Positions 1 through 8,295 of a DNA stretch of 44,066 nucleotides are shown in pieces. Numbering within the stretch: position 1 is the first letter of the stretch; each line of letters begins with the position of its first letter. A program made the position numbers and the translations under genes. Source of the DNA: Crocosphaera sp. (GTDB taxonomy: Bacteria > Cyanobacteriota > Cyanobacteriia > Cyanobacteriales > Microcystaceae); the NCBI GenBank assembly GCA_030065735.1, contig JASJDD010000013.1:1-44066 (forward strand), read 5' to 3'. Below the pieces are notes generated by a model, which ran no database searches, was not told where the DNA came from, and saw nothing but the letters and a program-made list of their open reading frames with translations.

Positions 1-1
1 C

Positions 2-208
2 ATGAAAATAGTAGTTACCCAAACTCGACAAGTCCGACAATATGAACCGAGAAAAATCGAAGTTCATATCGATACTAACGAAGAACCCATACAAGGGGAT
101 TGGGAAGACTTTGTTAAAATCCTTTCTGAATCCCTTGACCGCATTCTTTACCCTGAGAAATACAATCAAACTGATGATAAAAATGAGGATTCTATTATTG
201 ATTTTTAA
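2..208 (+). CDS. Small hypothetical protein, 68 aa
   Basis: An ATG-started frame of 68 codons begins at the second base of the window, so its ribosome binding site and any longer N-terminus are out of view. The product is soluble and acidic with no signal peptide or membrane segment. The first 25 residues look like beta strands (KIVVTQTRQVRQYEP), followed by an acidic patch with a DWEDF stretch and a probable helix. I do not recognise a family. It sits upstream of an IS110-type element on the same strand with no sign of co-transcription. It could be the intact gene or the tail of a longer one. Confidence 0.4.
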   Translation: MKIVVTQTRQVRQYEPRKIEVHIDTNEEPIQGDWEDFVKILSESLDRILYPEKYNQTDDKNEDSIIDF

Positions 209-253
209 CCCTTTCTTACGTCCCTTCTTAAATAGTTAACTTTCTGCATCCTA

Positions 254-271
254 CCTACTCTTAGGAGTAGG
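254..271. other. Short perfect hairpin in the gap upstream of the IS110-like element
   Basis: CCTACTC and GAGTAGG form a 7-bp perfect stem around a 4-nt loop. It lies 46 nt after the stop of the first small gene. There is no T-run after it, so it is not a classic terminator. The rest of the 209-487 gap is AT-rich, contains the word AGACGCTA twice (near 359 and 434), and shows no gene. If the IS110-type element extends this far, this gap would be its non-coding flank, where that family keeps a structured guide (bridge) RNA; that part is inference. Confidence 0.4.
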
Positions 272-487
272 GGGAATGGAGGGGGTTCGCTACCCTTTCC
301 CATCTGGGGATAATTCTGTCTTTCACAATAAATAGACGTTTCTGTCTTTCTTTTTTAATAGACGCTATCCCCATGATCCTTTTAACTCTTCTGTCTTCTA
401 AACTAATCAGCCGTTTCGGGCTTTGGGCATTAAAAGACGCTAGGGATTAAAAGGGTCAAAAGTATGCCCTGATAATGTTAGAAAAGA

Positions 488-1773
488 ATGGACAATCAAA
501 TCATTGTAGGCTTAGATGTCGGTTGCTACAAATCCGTGGCAGTACCGATGAGTTTTGATGTTTTGATGACTATCTCGAATACCCTATAACTAAGGCGACT
601 GATTTTTATGATCAAGCTTGTTTTTATGAGATAGAAACCAATTTACAGCACCTTGAAAAATTAATAAGTTTAGGGGACATTTTTATCATGGAACCCACGG
701 GTAACTACTCTAAACTATGGTTTAACACTTTGTTGGATGCTGGTAAGGAAGTGAGGTTTATTAGTAACAGAAGCTTAGTCCCTTATCGTAAGCTTTGTGG
801 ATGGGATTATAAGGATGATTACCATGACGCTACAGCTTTGGCTTATTGCGGATGGCTTAATATTAATAACCTGTCTGCTTTCCTTTCTTTGAAATGTCCT
901 GAGATTCATGCAACCTATCAGTTATTTTTAGAACATGAACGGATTAACCGTGAGTTGAAGCCGATTGTTAACCGTGCTAGGAACTTGCTTCATACGGAAT
1001 TTCCAGAAGCAAAAAATAGTAAGTCTAAGTCTTCGGATAAGGTAGATGGGATCTGGTTATTTATTAGTAGTAGTAATCAAACCCCTAAATGGCGAGAACA
1101 CTGGTTAAGAATTGTTAAAAAGTCTATAGGGACTGTACAAAAATGCGGTTTCAGTCCCCAGTTAGTCAAACTAAGCCAACAAATCGTTAGACTTAAACAG
1201 CGTAGGATTCAGATTAGAAAGGCTTTTCAAGAGTTTTTAGCTAATCCTAAATATGCTTTCTATAATGATGCTTTCGATTGTTTTAACCTTGGCGTTTACG
1301 ATCGCACGATCATCCTTTGTCAAGTACATCCGTTCGAGCAGTTCTTAGATCCCAATGGTAGGGAATTAAGGAAGATTAAGCCTCGCAAATTCGGGAAAAG
1401 TGGGAAGCCGGTAACGAAGCGTGTGGGACTCAATCGGTTCCATGCCTGTTTGGGAAAAGCGGTGAAGCCTTGGGAATCTGGGAAGAAAAAGGGACACATC
1501 GTGACGGGTTCGGTTTTAGCCAGGATTCAGTTGTATCTGTGGGCTAAGCGGACGATGGCCATGTCACCCCCGAAAAATCCTAAGCCACGGGTCAAGGAAT
1601 TATACGATCGCTATCTTGATGATATTCAGGCAAGGTTGACTAAGGATGGCAAGATTGACCCTGACTACTCAGGTAATAGCTCACTCAAACAATGGGGCAA
1701 AGCCCGTGTGGGGGATAAGCTGGTCAAGTTGTTGTTCAAGGAACTGATCGGAGCTTATCGTAGACATAGGTAA
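488..1773 (+). pseudogene. IS110-family (DEDD) transposase, inactivated by an 8-bp tandem duplication
   Basis: The frame opens with an ATG at 488 and encodes IIVGLDVGCYKS, the first catalytic Asp block of IS110-type DEDD transposases. It stops at 587. The rest of the protein continues in another frame to 1773 and holds MEPTGNYS (the Glu block), KDDYHDATALA (the Asp-x-x-x-Asp block) and a C-terminal part with a GS-x-x-x-R-x-x-LYLWA pattern like the Transposase_20 domain. The word TTTTGATG occurs twice in a row at 553-568. Removing one copy joins the two frames exactly (PMSF-DDYLEYP) and gives a 425-aa protein, a normal length for the family. The simplest reading is a recent knock-out by duplication; a partial product from the ATG at 688 would lack the first Asp. 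Element ends are not defined because IS110 elements lack clear terminal repeats. Confidence 0.72.
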
Positions 1774-1789
1774 CAACAGGAACGAAAAA

Positions 1790-1810
1790 AGGGAGGCTAA
1801 ATGCCCCCCT
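1790..1810. other. Hairpin just after the transposase frame
   Basis: AGGGAGGC and GCCCCCCT pair with one mismatch around a TAAAT loop, 17 nt after the transposase stop codon. An A-run precedes it but no T-run follows, so it may be a weak bidirectional terminator or a structural part of the right flank of the IS110-like element. Confidence 0.35.
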
Positions 1811-1881
1811 CATTGGTGGTAAGTAAAGCGAAATAGTCTTAAACTAAAAGCAAGGGGCTTCAATCGTTAATCATTCATTCT

Positions 1882-2577
1882 ATGGTTGTACAAGTAGAAA
1901 ACACCAATAAATCAGAAATTAGTTATCCTGAAAGAGATGGTAACCCTATGGCGGATAATACAGTTCAGTTTCGTTGGATTACCACCATTAAAGCTAATTT
2001 GGATTGGTTATTTGCCGAAGATGGCCAAGTATTTGTAGCAGGAGATTTATTGTGGTATCCCATAGAAAATAATAACAAAAAACGACAAGCTCCTGATGTG
2101 ATGGTGGTGTTTGGTCGTCCTAAAGGAGATAGAGGATCTTATCAACAATGGAAGGAGGATAATATTGCACCTCAAGTTGTTTTTGAAATACTTTCCCCAG
2201 GAAATACCCAGGCAGAAATGAATCGAAAATTATTATTTTATGAACATCATGGAGTAGAAGAATATTATATTTATGACCCAAATAAAAATGATTTTAGTGG
2301 GTTGATCAGAAATGCAGAAAAATTAGAAGTTATTGAAAAAATTGATAGTTGGGTAAGTCCCCGTTTAGGCATACGTTTTCAATTAGCAGAACCTGATTTA
2401 ATTATTTATTATCCTGATGGACAACCTTTTTCCAGTTACATAGAAGAACGACAACGGGCAGAAAATGAACGACAACGGGCAGAAAATGAACGACAACGGG
2501 CAGAAAATGAACGGAAAAAAGCTGAAAAATTAGCAGCAAAATTAAGAGATTTAGGAATTAATCCAGAAGACATTTAA
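1882..2577 (+). CDS. Uma2 family (DUF820) endonuclease-like protein
   Basis: A 231-aa protein of the Uma2/DUF820 family, a restriction-endonuclease-like (PD-(D/E)XK) fold found in very many copies in cyanobacteria with no settled physiological role. Core motifs are visible: APDVMVVF (catalytic Asp strand), VVFEILSPGN (Glu strand) and EEYYIYDPNK. Residues from about 190 onward form a charged helical tail built from three perfect RAENERQ heptads and a diverged fourth, likely a coiled coil. Its stop overlaps the stop of the convergent neighbour, another Uma2 gene, by four bases (TTAA). The unrelated flanks suggest both are free-standing accessory genes. Function beyond the fold is unknown. Confidence 0.85.
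   Translation: MVVQVENTNKSEISYPERDGNPMADNTVQFRWITTIKANLDWLFAEDGQVFVAGDLLWYPIENNNKKRQAPDVMVVFGRPKGDRGSYQQWKEDNIAPQVVFEILSPGNTQAEMNRKLLFYEHHGVEEYYIYDPNKNDFSGLIRNAEKLEVIEKIDSWVSPRLGIRFQLAEPDLIIYYPDGQPFSSYIEERQRAENERQRAENERQRAENERKKAEKLAAKLRDLGINPEDI
2446..2508 (+). repeat. Three perfect 21-bp tandem repeats inside the Uma2 gene
   Basis: The unit reads GAACGACAACGGGCAGAAAAT and occurs three times without change, encoding repeated RAENERQ heptads in the C-terminal coiled-coil tail. Identity at DNA level implies recent expansion, and copy number is likely to vary between strains. Such tails are common in Uma2 proteins. Confidence 0.9.
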
Positions 2578-3194
2578 GTGCTGGCTTTAAACATTTGATT
2601 AGCTGTTAACACTAATTCAGGAAAAACCCGAGAAATTAGACGTTCTTCTCCTTTAAATAAACTAGGATGATATTCGCCATCAACTAACTGATAAATTGAA
2701 ATCGTTGGTTCTTTTGGTGTTCCGATATATCGGGCTGAACCTTTAGCTAAATAATCAATAATCCAATATTCTTCTATCCCTAAAGATTCATAATCATCAA
2801 ACTTTTTTAAATAATCATCACGCCAATTAGAACTAACAATTTCTATTACTAATTTAGCAGAATTTCCCAAAGAAATCGAGGATGCTTTTTCCCAATAAGG
2901 ATCATTGACTAAATTTTCTCTATCCAAGACAATTAGATCAGGAACATAACCAGTATTCGGTCTTTTAGCGTTAATTGCAGCCGTATTAGGGATAAAATAA
3001 GGCAACTGTAACCTTCTAATTTCTAAGCCTAACTCAAGGGCAATAAATCCGCCAATTTCTTCATGTTTTCCGATAGGACGCATCATTTCGACTAATTTTC
3101 CTTCAATTAATTGATATTGTTTACCATCTTCTGGATAGTCATTAATATAGTCGTCAAAACTAAGAGGTCTAGGAATTGTTTGAGTAGTAGTCAT
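2574..3194 (-). CDS. Uma2 family (DUF820) endonuclease-like protein
   Basis: A 206-aa Uma2/DUF820 protein on the minus strand. Visible motifs are YQLIEGKLVEM (first strands with Glu), GYVPDLIVL (Asp strand), KLVIEIVSSN (Glu strand with the Ser-Asn that often follows) and DYESLGIEEYWIIDY. I chose the ATG at 3194, giving MTTTQTIPRPLSF, over the TTG at 3212 that adds six residues, because Uma2 proteins commonly begin this way just before LSFDDY. It converges on another Uma2 gene and their stop codons overlap. The two differ clearly in sequence, so this is not a simple duplication. Biological role unknown. Confidence 0.83.
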   Translation of the reverse strand: MTTTQTIPRPLSFDDYINDYPEDGKQYQLIEGKLVEMMRPIGKHEEIGGFIALELGLEIRRLQLPYFIPNTAAINAKRPNTGYVPDLIVLDRENLVNDPYWEKASSISLGNSAKLVIEIVSSNWRDDYLKKFDDYESLGIEEYWIIDYLAKGSARYIGTPKEPTISIYQLVDGEYHPSLFKGEERLISRVFPELVLTANQMFKAST

Positions 3195-3348
3195 GGAAAA
3201 TAAATTAAACAAACACTATCTATATTCTATAAGGTGATTTCCACAAAAGATTTTCTCATAGGGGATAATCGGTTGAACTGGGGACTTTTAAAAAATAAAA
3301 AGACCAAAAAGTTAGCGGACAATGATTTACCTATATTAAAAGTTAATA

Positions 3349-3816
3349 TTGAAAAGTTTATTCGATGAAACCCATGACAAGAAAGACGGTAGATTAATAT
3401 TAAGTCAATTTTTTCATGACTTAGGTATTATCCTGCACTTTCAAGATGATAAAGCTTCTGTTTTATACGATACCGTAATTCTTAATCCTGAATGGGGAAC
3501 GCAAGCAGTTTATGAATTATTGAAACGAGAAAATAATCCCATCAAAGAAAAGTTAGGAAAATTTAATTTTGATGACTTAGAAACCATTTGGCGTGATGAT
3601 CGTTATCAAGGAAAATATAGACAACTACTGGAATTAATGAAACGGTTTAAACTTTGTTATGAACTTCCTAGTGGAACTTATATTGCACCTCAATTATTAG
3701 ATCAAAATTCTCCCAATTATGTTTGGAATACTAACAATAATCTCAAATTTCGTTATCACTATGATTTTATGCCAAAAGGGATTTTAAGTCGCTTTATTGT
3801 AGAAATGCACTCCTAA
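3349..3816 (+). pseudogene. Fragment of a Roc-COR (ROCO) protein: COR domain piece
   Basis: A 155-codon frame opening with TTG at 3349 and lacking a convincing start signal. The protein matches the pattern of the COR domain that follows the Roc GTPase in bacterial ROCO proteins: LSQFFHDLGIILHFQDD, VILNPEWGTQAVYELL, and the end FMPKGILSRFIVEMHS. In complete proteins this last motif continues through a long C-terminal half, and the front carries leucine-rich repeats and a GTPase. Here both are absent, with a stop right after the motif. I read it as a decayed remnant; it could still be translated as an orphan domain. Leucine-rich ROCO genes are common and repeat-rich in cyanobacteria, which makes deletion by recombination plausible. 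Confidence 0.65.
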
Positions 3817-3924
3817 GATGTCTAAGCTTTTTACTTACCTTATGTACTTACTATTTCCCCAATATACCTTACTAAATGCAGAATAACACAATTCTAAAAA
3901 GATGTCGAGTCACAAACAAAAAAA

Positions 3925-3966
3925 CTGACAACTGATGACTGATAACTGATAACTGACAACTGATAA
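3925..3966. repeat. 7-bp tandem repeat (six units of CTGAyrA type)
   Basis: Six consecutive heptamers CTGACAA / CTGATGA / CTGATAA lie in the 200-bp gap before the membrane-protein gene. This is the short tandemly repeated (STRR) type known from cyanobacterial intergenic DNA. No promoter could be assigned with confidence in the surrounding 3817-4017 gap. Confidence 0.8.
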
Positions 3967-4017
3967 CAATAATGTGTTAAACCTAAACATATACAAAACC
4001 CTAATAATAATCGCTGA

Positions 4018-5010
4018 ATGACCATGAATCCTCATAATAAGTATAATTCTATTAAAAATAGTCATAATTACCCTTCCCAGACGAATAATCCTGGAGACGA
4101 ACCCATTGATGCAGAAATTATTGCAGAAACACCAACGAACGTCTCTACCCTTGATGAAGAGGAAACCACCATTAACCTGACCTATTATCCCGTTTTAGAA
4201 CAGGACGAACCCAGCCAACCAGAAAACGATGATCCTTTACCCTTATGGTTAAAACAAGGGTTAATATCCTTATCTACCCCTTGGGGACTCGGATCATTAT
4301 CATTGATTGTAGTGACTAATGTAGCCGTAGCTGGAGTCCAACTATGGAAAATGCAGCAAACCCCTCAAGACACTCCCTCAGCTACCTTGAACCTAGATAC
4401 CGCTTCTCCTAGCTTATCCATCCCCAACAGTCTTAATATTGCCAGAAAATCCCCCAATAAGGTCATTTTAGATGGACTCAGTACCGTTTCCAACCCCTCA
4501 ACCTCTACCCAGTCTCCTCAACCAGCAAAGAAACCCTCTCCTATCCCTTCGGCCTCAACCCAACAGGTGGTGAACGTCAATCAACCGTTAAGCTTGACCA
4601 ACGCCATTTTACCCCCTTCTCTACAACCCCAAACCCCACCTAATTACGGACTGTCTGCAACCCCTTTAAAGGTACCTCAAACCCCAAAAACCTCCTCTTC
4701 TATTCCCGTTGCAGAGATTCCTCGTCCTGTTCCTTCCATGACCATTCAACCCCCACCACCTCCTATCAATAACCAACCAGTTTCCCAAGATGAGCAAGTT
4801 CGTCAAGCGATTAAACAACAGTTAAAAATGGAAGAAAATAATCAAACAAATATTCCTCTGGGGTTCAATCATAAAACCCGTTTAGAAATGCAAAATGGAC
4901 TCAATGAACTTTCTCCAGAGTTATTACCCCAACAAGTGAAACATCTTGAACAACTGCAACAACGGGAAATTTTAGATTCCGAAGCTTCAGAAACAATAAA
5001 TATTCCCTAA
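4018..5010 (+). CDS. Pro/Gln-rich single-span membrane protein, unknown function
   Basis: A 330-aa protein with an acidic, polar N-terminal part (about residues 1-75), one hydrophobic stretch (about 90-112, WGLGSLSLIVVTNVAVAGV) and a long low-complexity Pro/Ser/Thr/Gln-rich C-terminal part. The end is helical (EQVRQAIKQQLKMEE, then a Leu/Gln-rich helix at 290-320). The layout suggests a cytoplasmic N-tail, one membrane span and an extended outer tail, as in envelope-spanning or scaffold proteins of cyanobacteria. ATGs at 4018 and 4024 are both possible starts. It precedes pspA by 118 bp on the same strand; whether they share a transcript is unclear. I do not recognise a named family. Confidence 0.6.
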   Translation: MTMNPHNKYNSIKNSHNYPSQTNNPGDEPIDAEIIAETPTNVSTLDEEETTINLTYYPVLEQDEPSQPENDDPLPLWLKQGLISLSTPWGLGSLSLIVVTNVAVAGVQLWKMQQTPQDTPSATLNLDTASPSLSIPNSLNIARKSPNKVILDGLSTVSNPSTSTQSPQPAKKPSPIPSASTQQVVNVNQPLSLTNAILPPSLQPQTPPNYGLSATPLKVPQTPKTSSSIPVAEIPRPVPSMTIQPPPPPINNQPVSQDEQVRQAIKQQLKMEENNQTNIPLGFNHKTRLEMQNGLNELSPELLPQQVKHLEQLQQREILDSEASETINIP

Positions 5011-5128
5011 CAAGTCATGTTTGTTTGTGATAGCTATTATTGCTCAATTGTTAGTGATTACTTAAGTTCAAAAATCTTGGTACACTGTTATTAGAAGCCA
5101 AAATTAATAGAAGATTGGGAGAACAAGA

Positions 5129-5824
5129 ATGGGATGGTTAGAAAGAGTGAGTCGCGTTGTTAAGAGTCATCTTAATAGCTTAGTTCATGAAGCAGAAGAC
5201 CCTGAAAAATTATTAGATGAAGCCATCACCCAGATGGAACAAGAATTAATTGCCATGCGTCGCGCTTTAGCAGAAGCGATCGCAACTCACAAAAGCGCAG
5301 AACGTCAATTATCTCGTTATGAAAAAGCTGCCGAAACCTGGTACGAAAGGGCAGAGTTAGCTATGTCCAAAGGCCATGAAACCTTAGCCAGAGAAGCCTT
5401 ATTAAAACGTCAATCTTATCAACAACAAGCTGATAGTATTCAAAGCCAACTCATGGAACAAACTGAGATTATTCAGAGACTTAAAAATGAGTTAAGAAAA
5501 GTTGAACATAAAGAACGGGAAGCTAAGGCCAAAAAGAACCTTTATTTAGCCCGACTCCGTTCCGCTATGGCATCCCAAAAACTCCATGAAGTGTTAGGCA
5601 ATTTTGATCCTTATAATTCTGATAATCTTTTTGAAAGAATTGATCAACAAATTTTAGAATTAGAAACACAATCAGCCATGATGGGTAAAATCCCCGATCC
5701 CCTAGAAAGTAAATTTATGGAGTTAGAAAATAGCAAAAAAGTAGACAAAGAAATAGCAAAATTAAAAGCCCAAAAATCCCAAGCAGAAATTAATGAAATT
5801 AGGTCTAAGCTCGATCAATTATAA
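5129..5824 (+). CDS. pspA: PspA/IM30 family membrane-stress protein
   Basis: A 231-aa, almost wholly helical protein of the PspA/IM30 (ESCRT-III-like) family, which binds and remodels inner or thylakoid membranes under stress. The signature N-terminal amphipathic helix is present (MGWLERVSRVVKSHLNSLV), followed by EDPEKLLDEAI and the long coiled-coil hairpin with ALAEAIATHKSAERQL and ALLKRQSYQQQAD. It has no extra C-terminal helix as found in Vipp1 (usually about 260 aa), and the LARLRSAMASQKL and LFERI segments look more like the cyanobacterial PspA paralogue than Vipp1. A Shine-Dalgarno-like GGGAG precedes the ATG. The next gene, an acyltransferase, starts 9 nt later, so they are probably one operon linked to membrane maintenance. 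Confidence 0.88.
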   Translation: MGWLERVSRVVKSHLNSLVHEAEDPEKLLDEAITQMEQELIAMRRALAEAIATHKSAERQLSRYEKAAETWYERAELAMSKGHETLAREALLKRQSYQQQADSIQSQLMEQTEIIQRLKNELRKVEHKEREAKAKKNLYLARLRSAMASQKLHEVLGNFDPYNSDNLFERIDQQILELETQSAMMGKIPDPLESKFMELENSKKVDKEIAKLKAQKSQAEINEIRSKLDQL

Positions 5825-5833
5825 ATTTTAAAA

Positions 5834-7186
5834 ATGAATCAAACCTCAATTCATGCTCAACCCCCTTTAGGATTTATTCCCCCTAATTTTAATCCCTGGA
5901 TCTACCGAGGGGTCAAAACTTTGCTACCTTTATGGTTACAATTGCAAACCACTATTCAAGAAATTGAAGGGAATAATGTTGAACAATTAGTGGACTTTTA
6001 TCAACAATTTCAAGACGGAAAAATTCGCTTTTTAATAGCCTTTCGTCATCCCAGTGTTAACGATCCTTATTGTATGGGATATTTAGTCTGGAAACTGCTG
6101 CCAAAAGTAGCAAAAGACAAGAAAATTAAGTTAAAAAATCCCCTTCATTCCCACTTTATGTATGACAGAGGGATTCCCCTGTGGGCAGGATCTACTGTAG
6201 GTTGGTTATACTCTCAATTAGGGGGTACATCCATACAAAGGGGTAAGTTAGATATCCCTGGGTTACGTTCAGCAAGAGAGTTATTGGTTAATAGTCAATT
6301 TCCGCTTGCAGCAGCACCAGAAGGGGCGACAAATGGGCATAATGAAATTATTAGTCCCCTAGAACCAGGGATCTCTCAATTGGGGTTTTGGTGTGCAGAA
6401 GATTTACAGAAAGCAAAGCGCAAAGAAACGGTTTTTATTGTTCCTATTGGTATTCAATATTTCTATCTCTCTCCCCCTTGGCAAGCCATTGAACAATTAT
6501 TAACTCAGTTAGAAGAAGATGCGGGTATTTCTCCTACAAATCATTCCTTAGATCCTGCAAAATTGTATGAACGATTATATCAATTAGGGGGACACTTTTT
6601 AGGGGTGATGGAAACCTTTTATCGACAATTTTATCATCAAGAGTTACCGAAGCTATCAGACCAAAATTTACAACAGAGATTAGAAAAATTACTCAATATT
6701 GCCTTAGAAGTCGCAGAAACCTACTTTAATCTGAAACCGAAAGGGACTATGATAGATCGCTGTCGTCGTTTAGAACAAGCGGGATGGGAATATATTTATC
6801 GGGATGATTTTAAGGAGATGAATAAACTATCATCAGTCGAAAAAGGATTAGGCGATCGCATTGCTGAAGAAGCCAGTTTAAGAATGTGGCATATGCGTTT
6901 AGTAGAGTCTTTTGTGGCAGTAACCGGGTATTATGTCAAAGATAAACCCAGTGCTGAACGGTTTGCCGATACCGTTTTATTATTGTGGGATTTTGTCGCA
7001 AAAATTAAAAGAGAAAATCCTTTCTTTCGGCCCCAACTGGGTCAACAAAAAGCATTGATCACAGTCGGTGATCCTATCTCCGTTTCCGATCGTTTTGATG
7101 CTTATAAAAAAAGTCGCCGTCAAGCTGTCGCCAGTCTAACGCAAAACTTACAAGATAGTTTAGATCACTTGATTATTCATTCTTGA
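5834..7186 (+). CDS. PlsC-like 1-acylglycerol-3-phosphate acyltransferase family protein
   Basis: A 450-aa protein with the PlsC/LPLAT acyltransferase core. The HX4D catalytic motif appears as RHPSVNDPY around residue 78, a glycine-rich strand near IQRGKLDIPGLRSA, and the phosphate-binding block as PEGATNGHNEI around residue 165, with PLEPG close behind. Such enzymes move acyl chains to lysophospholipids or glycerolipids at the membrane. The C-terminal 200 residues form an additional helical region not found in short PlsC enzymes of about 240 aa, so the substrate may differ from lysophosphatidate. It lies 9 nt after pspA on the same strand, which suggests co-expression for lipid repair. No confident gene symbol. 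Confidence 0.78.
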   Translation: MNQTSIHAQPPLGFIPPNFNPWIYRGVKTLLPLWLQLQTTIQEIEGNNVEQLVDFYQQFQDGKIRFLIAFRHPSVNDPYCMGYLVWKLLPKVAKDKKIKLKNPLHSHFMYDRGIPLWAGSTVGWLYSQLGGTSIQRGKLDIPGLRSARELLVNSQFPLAAAPEGATNGHNEIISPLEPGISQLGFWCAEDLQKAKRKETVFIVPIGIQYFYLSPPWQAIEQLLTQLEEDAGISPTNHSLDPAKLYERLYQLGGHFLGVMETFYRQFYHQELPKLSDQNLQQRLEKLLNIALEVAETYFNLKPKGTMIDRCRRLEQAGWEYIYRDDFKEMNKLSSVEKGLGDRIAEEASLRMWHMRLVESFVAVTGYYVKDKPSAERFADTVLLLWDFVAKIKRENPFFRPQLGQQKALITVGDPISVSDRFDAYKKSRRQAVASLTQNLQDSLDHLIIHS

Positions 7187-7237
7187 AGGAACTGGGATAG
7201 TGAGGGAATGAAGAATGAAGAAAGAAGAAACATAAAA

Positions 7238-7265
7238 ATTCTAAATTCTACATTCTAAATTCTAC
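7238..7265. repeat. Two 14-bp tandem repeats (ATTCTAAATTCTAC)
   Basis: Two perfect copies lie in the 89-bp gap between the convergent acyltransferase and ctaB genes, after a purine-rich GAATGAAGAATGAAG stretch. The unit resembles the 14-bp unit repeated before the CIS sheath gene, so they may belong to one repeat family. No clear terminator hairpin is seen between the two genes. Confidence 0.8.
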
Positions 7266-7275
7266 ATTTGCCCTA

Positions 7276-8220
7276 TCAGCTAACAAAATTAATCATAGCC
7301 GTGAACAATTGATGGGTAAGGGGTAAACTATCTACGACCATCGCGGTGCATAATAACATCAAGTAGAGGATAGAAAATTTAAACAGCGATCGCGCCATAT
7401 CCTTATCTAAGGGGTTTTGTTTCAGTAACCAGGTTTTCTTGAGAAATATCGCCCCTAACAGGATCGCGATCGCCCCATACAGCCAACCAGAAGCCCCCAC
7501 AGGATACACTAGCAACAGGGTACAAGGAATCACTAATAAGGTGTACCACCAAATTTGACGGACGGTTGACTCTTCTCCTTCTATGACCGGCATCATGGGA
7601 ACATTCACCTGGGCATAATCATCCTTAATCATCAAAGCCAACGCCCAAAAATGGGGGGGAGTCCAGAGGAAAATAATGGCAAACAAGATCCAAGGGGCCC
7701 AACTGAGATCCCCCGTTACCGCAGCCCAACCCACCAAAGGAGGAATGGAACCCGCAGCCCCACCAATGACGATATTTTGAGGGGTATTGCGCTTGAGAAA
7801 GTGGGTATAAACCAGCATATAGAAGACAATGCCAGACATGGCCAATAAGCCACTGAGAAGGTTGATATAGATGAGAAAGAGACTAAAAGAAATCACCGCC
7901 AATACCACTGCAAAAATGAGGGCGTGACGAGATTGAACTCGGCCTGAAGGGATGGGACGGGCCCGAGTCCGCAACATTTCATAATCAATGTCTCGATCAT
8001 AAATACAGTTCATCACTTGTGCTGAAGCGGCTGCGAGGGTTCCTCCTAGTAAAGTAATCAACAGTTTAAAGGAGTCCACTTCCCCCTTAGAGGCGATCCA
8101 CATAGAAGCGGCCGTGGTAATTAATAGGAGAGGAATGATCCTCGGTTTGGTTAGCTGATAATAACTTCTAACCACTTGTACAAAGTTCTCGTTACGACGG
8201 ACAACATCAGTCCCAATCAT
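7276..8220 (-). CDS. ctaB: Protoheme IX farnesyltransferase (heme O synthase)
   Basis: A 314-aa polytopic membrane protein of the UbiA prenyltransferase family. It attaches a farnesyl group to heme b to make heme O, the precursor of heme A for cytochrome c oxidase. The first Asp-rich motif reads NCIYDRDIDYEMLRTRARP with the conserved R-T-x-x-RP, and the second region NVPMMPVIEGEE follows the WTPPHFWALAL block that marks CtaB. About nine hydrophobic segments are evident. The start ATG at 8220 gives MIGTDVVRRNENF. It lies 75 nt downstream of ctaA on the same strand and probably shares its transcript. Confidence 0.96.
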   Translation of the reverse strand: MIGTDVVRRNENFVQVVRSYYQLTKPRIIPLLLITTAASMWIASKGEVDSFKLLITLLGGTLAAASAQVMNCIYDRDIDYEMLRTRARPIPSGRVQSRHALIFAVVLAVISFSLFLIYINLLSGLLAMSGIVFYMLVYTHFLKRNTPQNIVIGGAAGSIPPLVGWAAVTGDLSWAPWILFAIIFLWTPPHFWALALMIKDDYAQVNVPMMPVIEGEESTVRQIWWYTLLVIPCTLLLVYPVGASGWLYGAIAILLGAIFLKKTWLLKQNPLDKDMARSLFKFSILYLMLLCTAMVVDSLPLTHQLFTAMINFVS

Positions 8221-8295
8221 TAATTCACACCAAATTCTGTTAATTGATACGTTATTGTGCTAAACACAAAGAAATAGGTAAACAAACAAAGGCAA

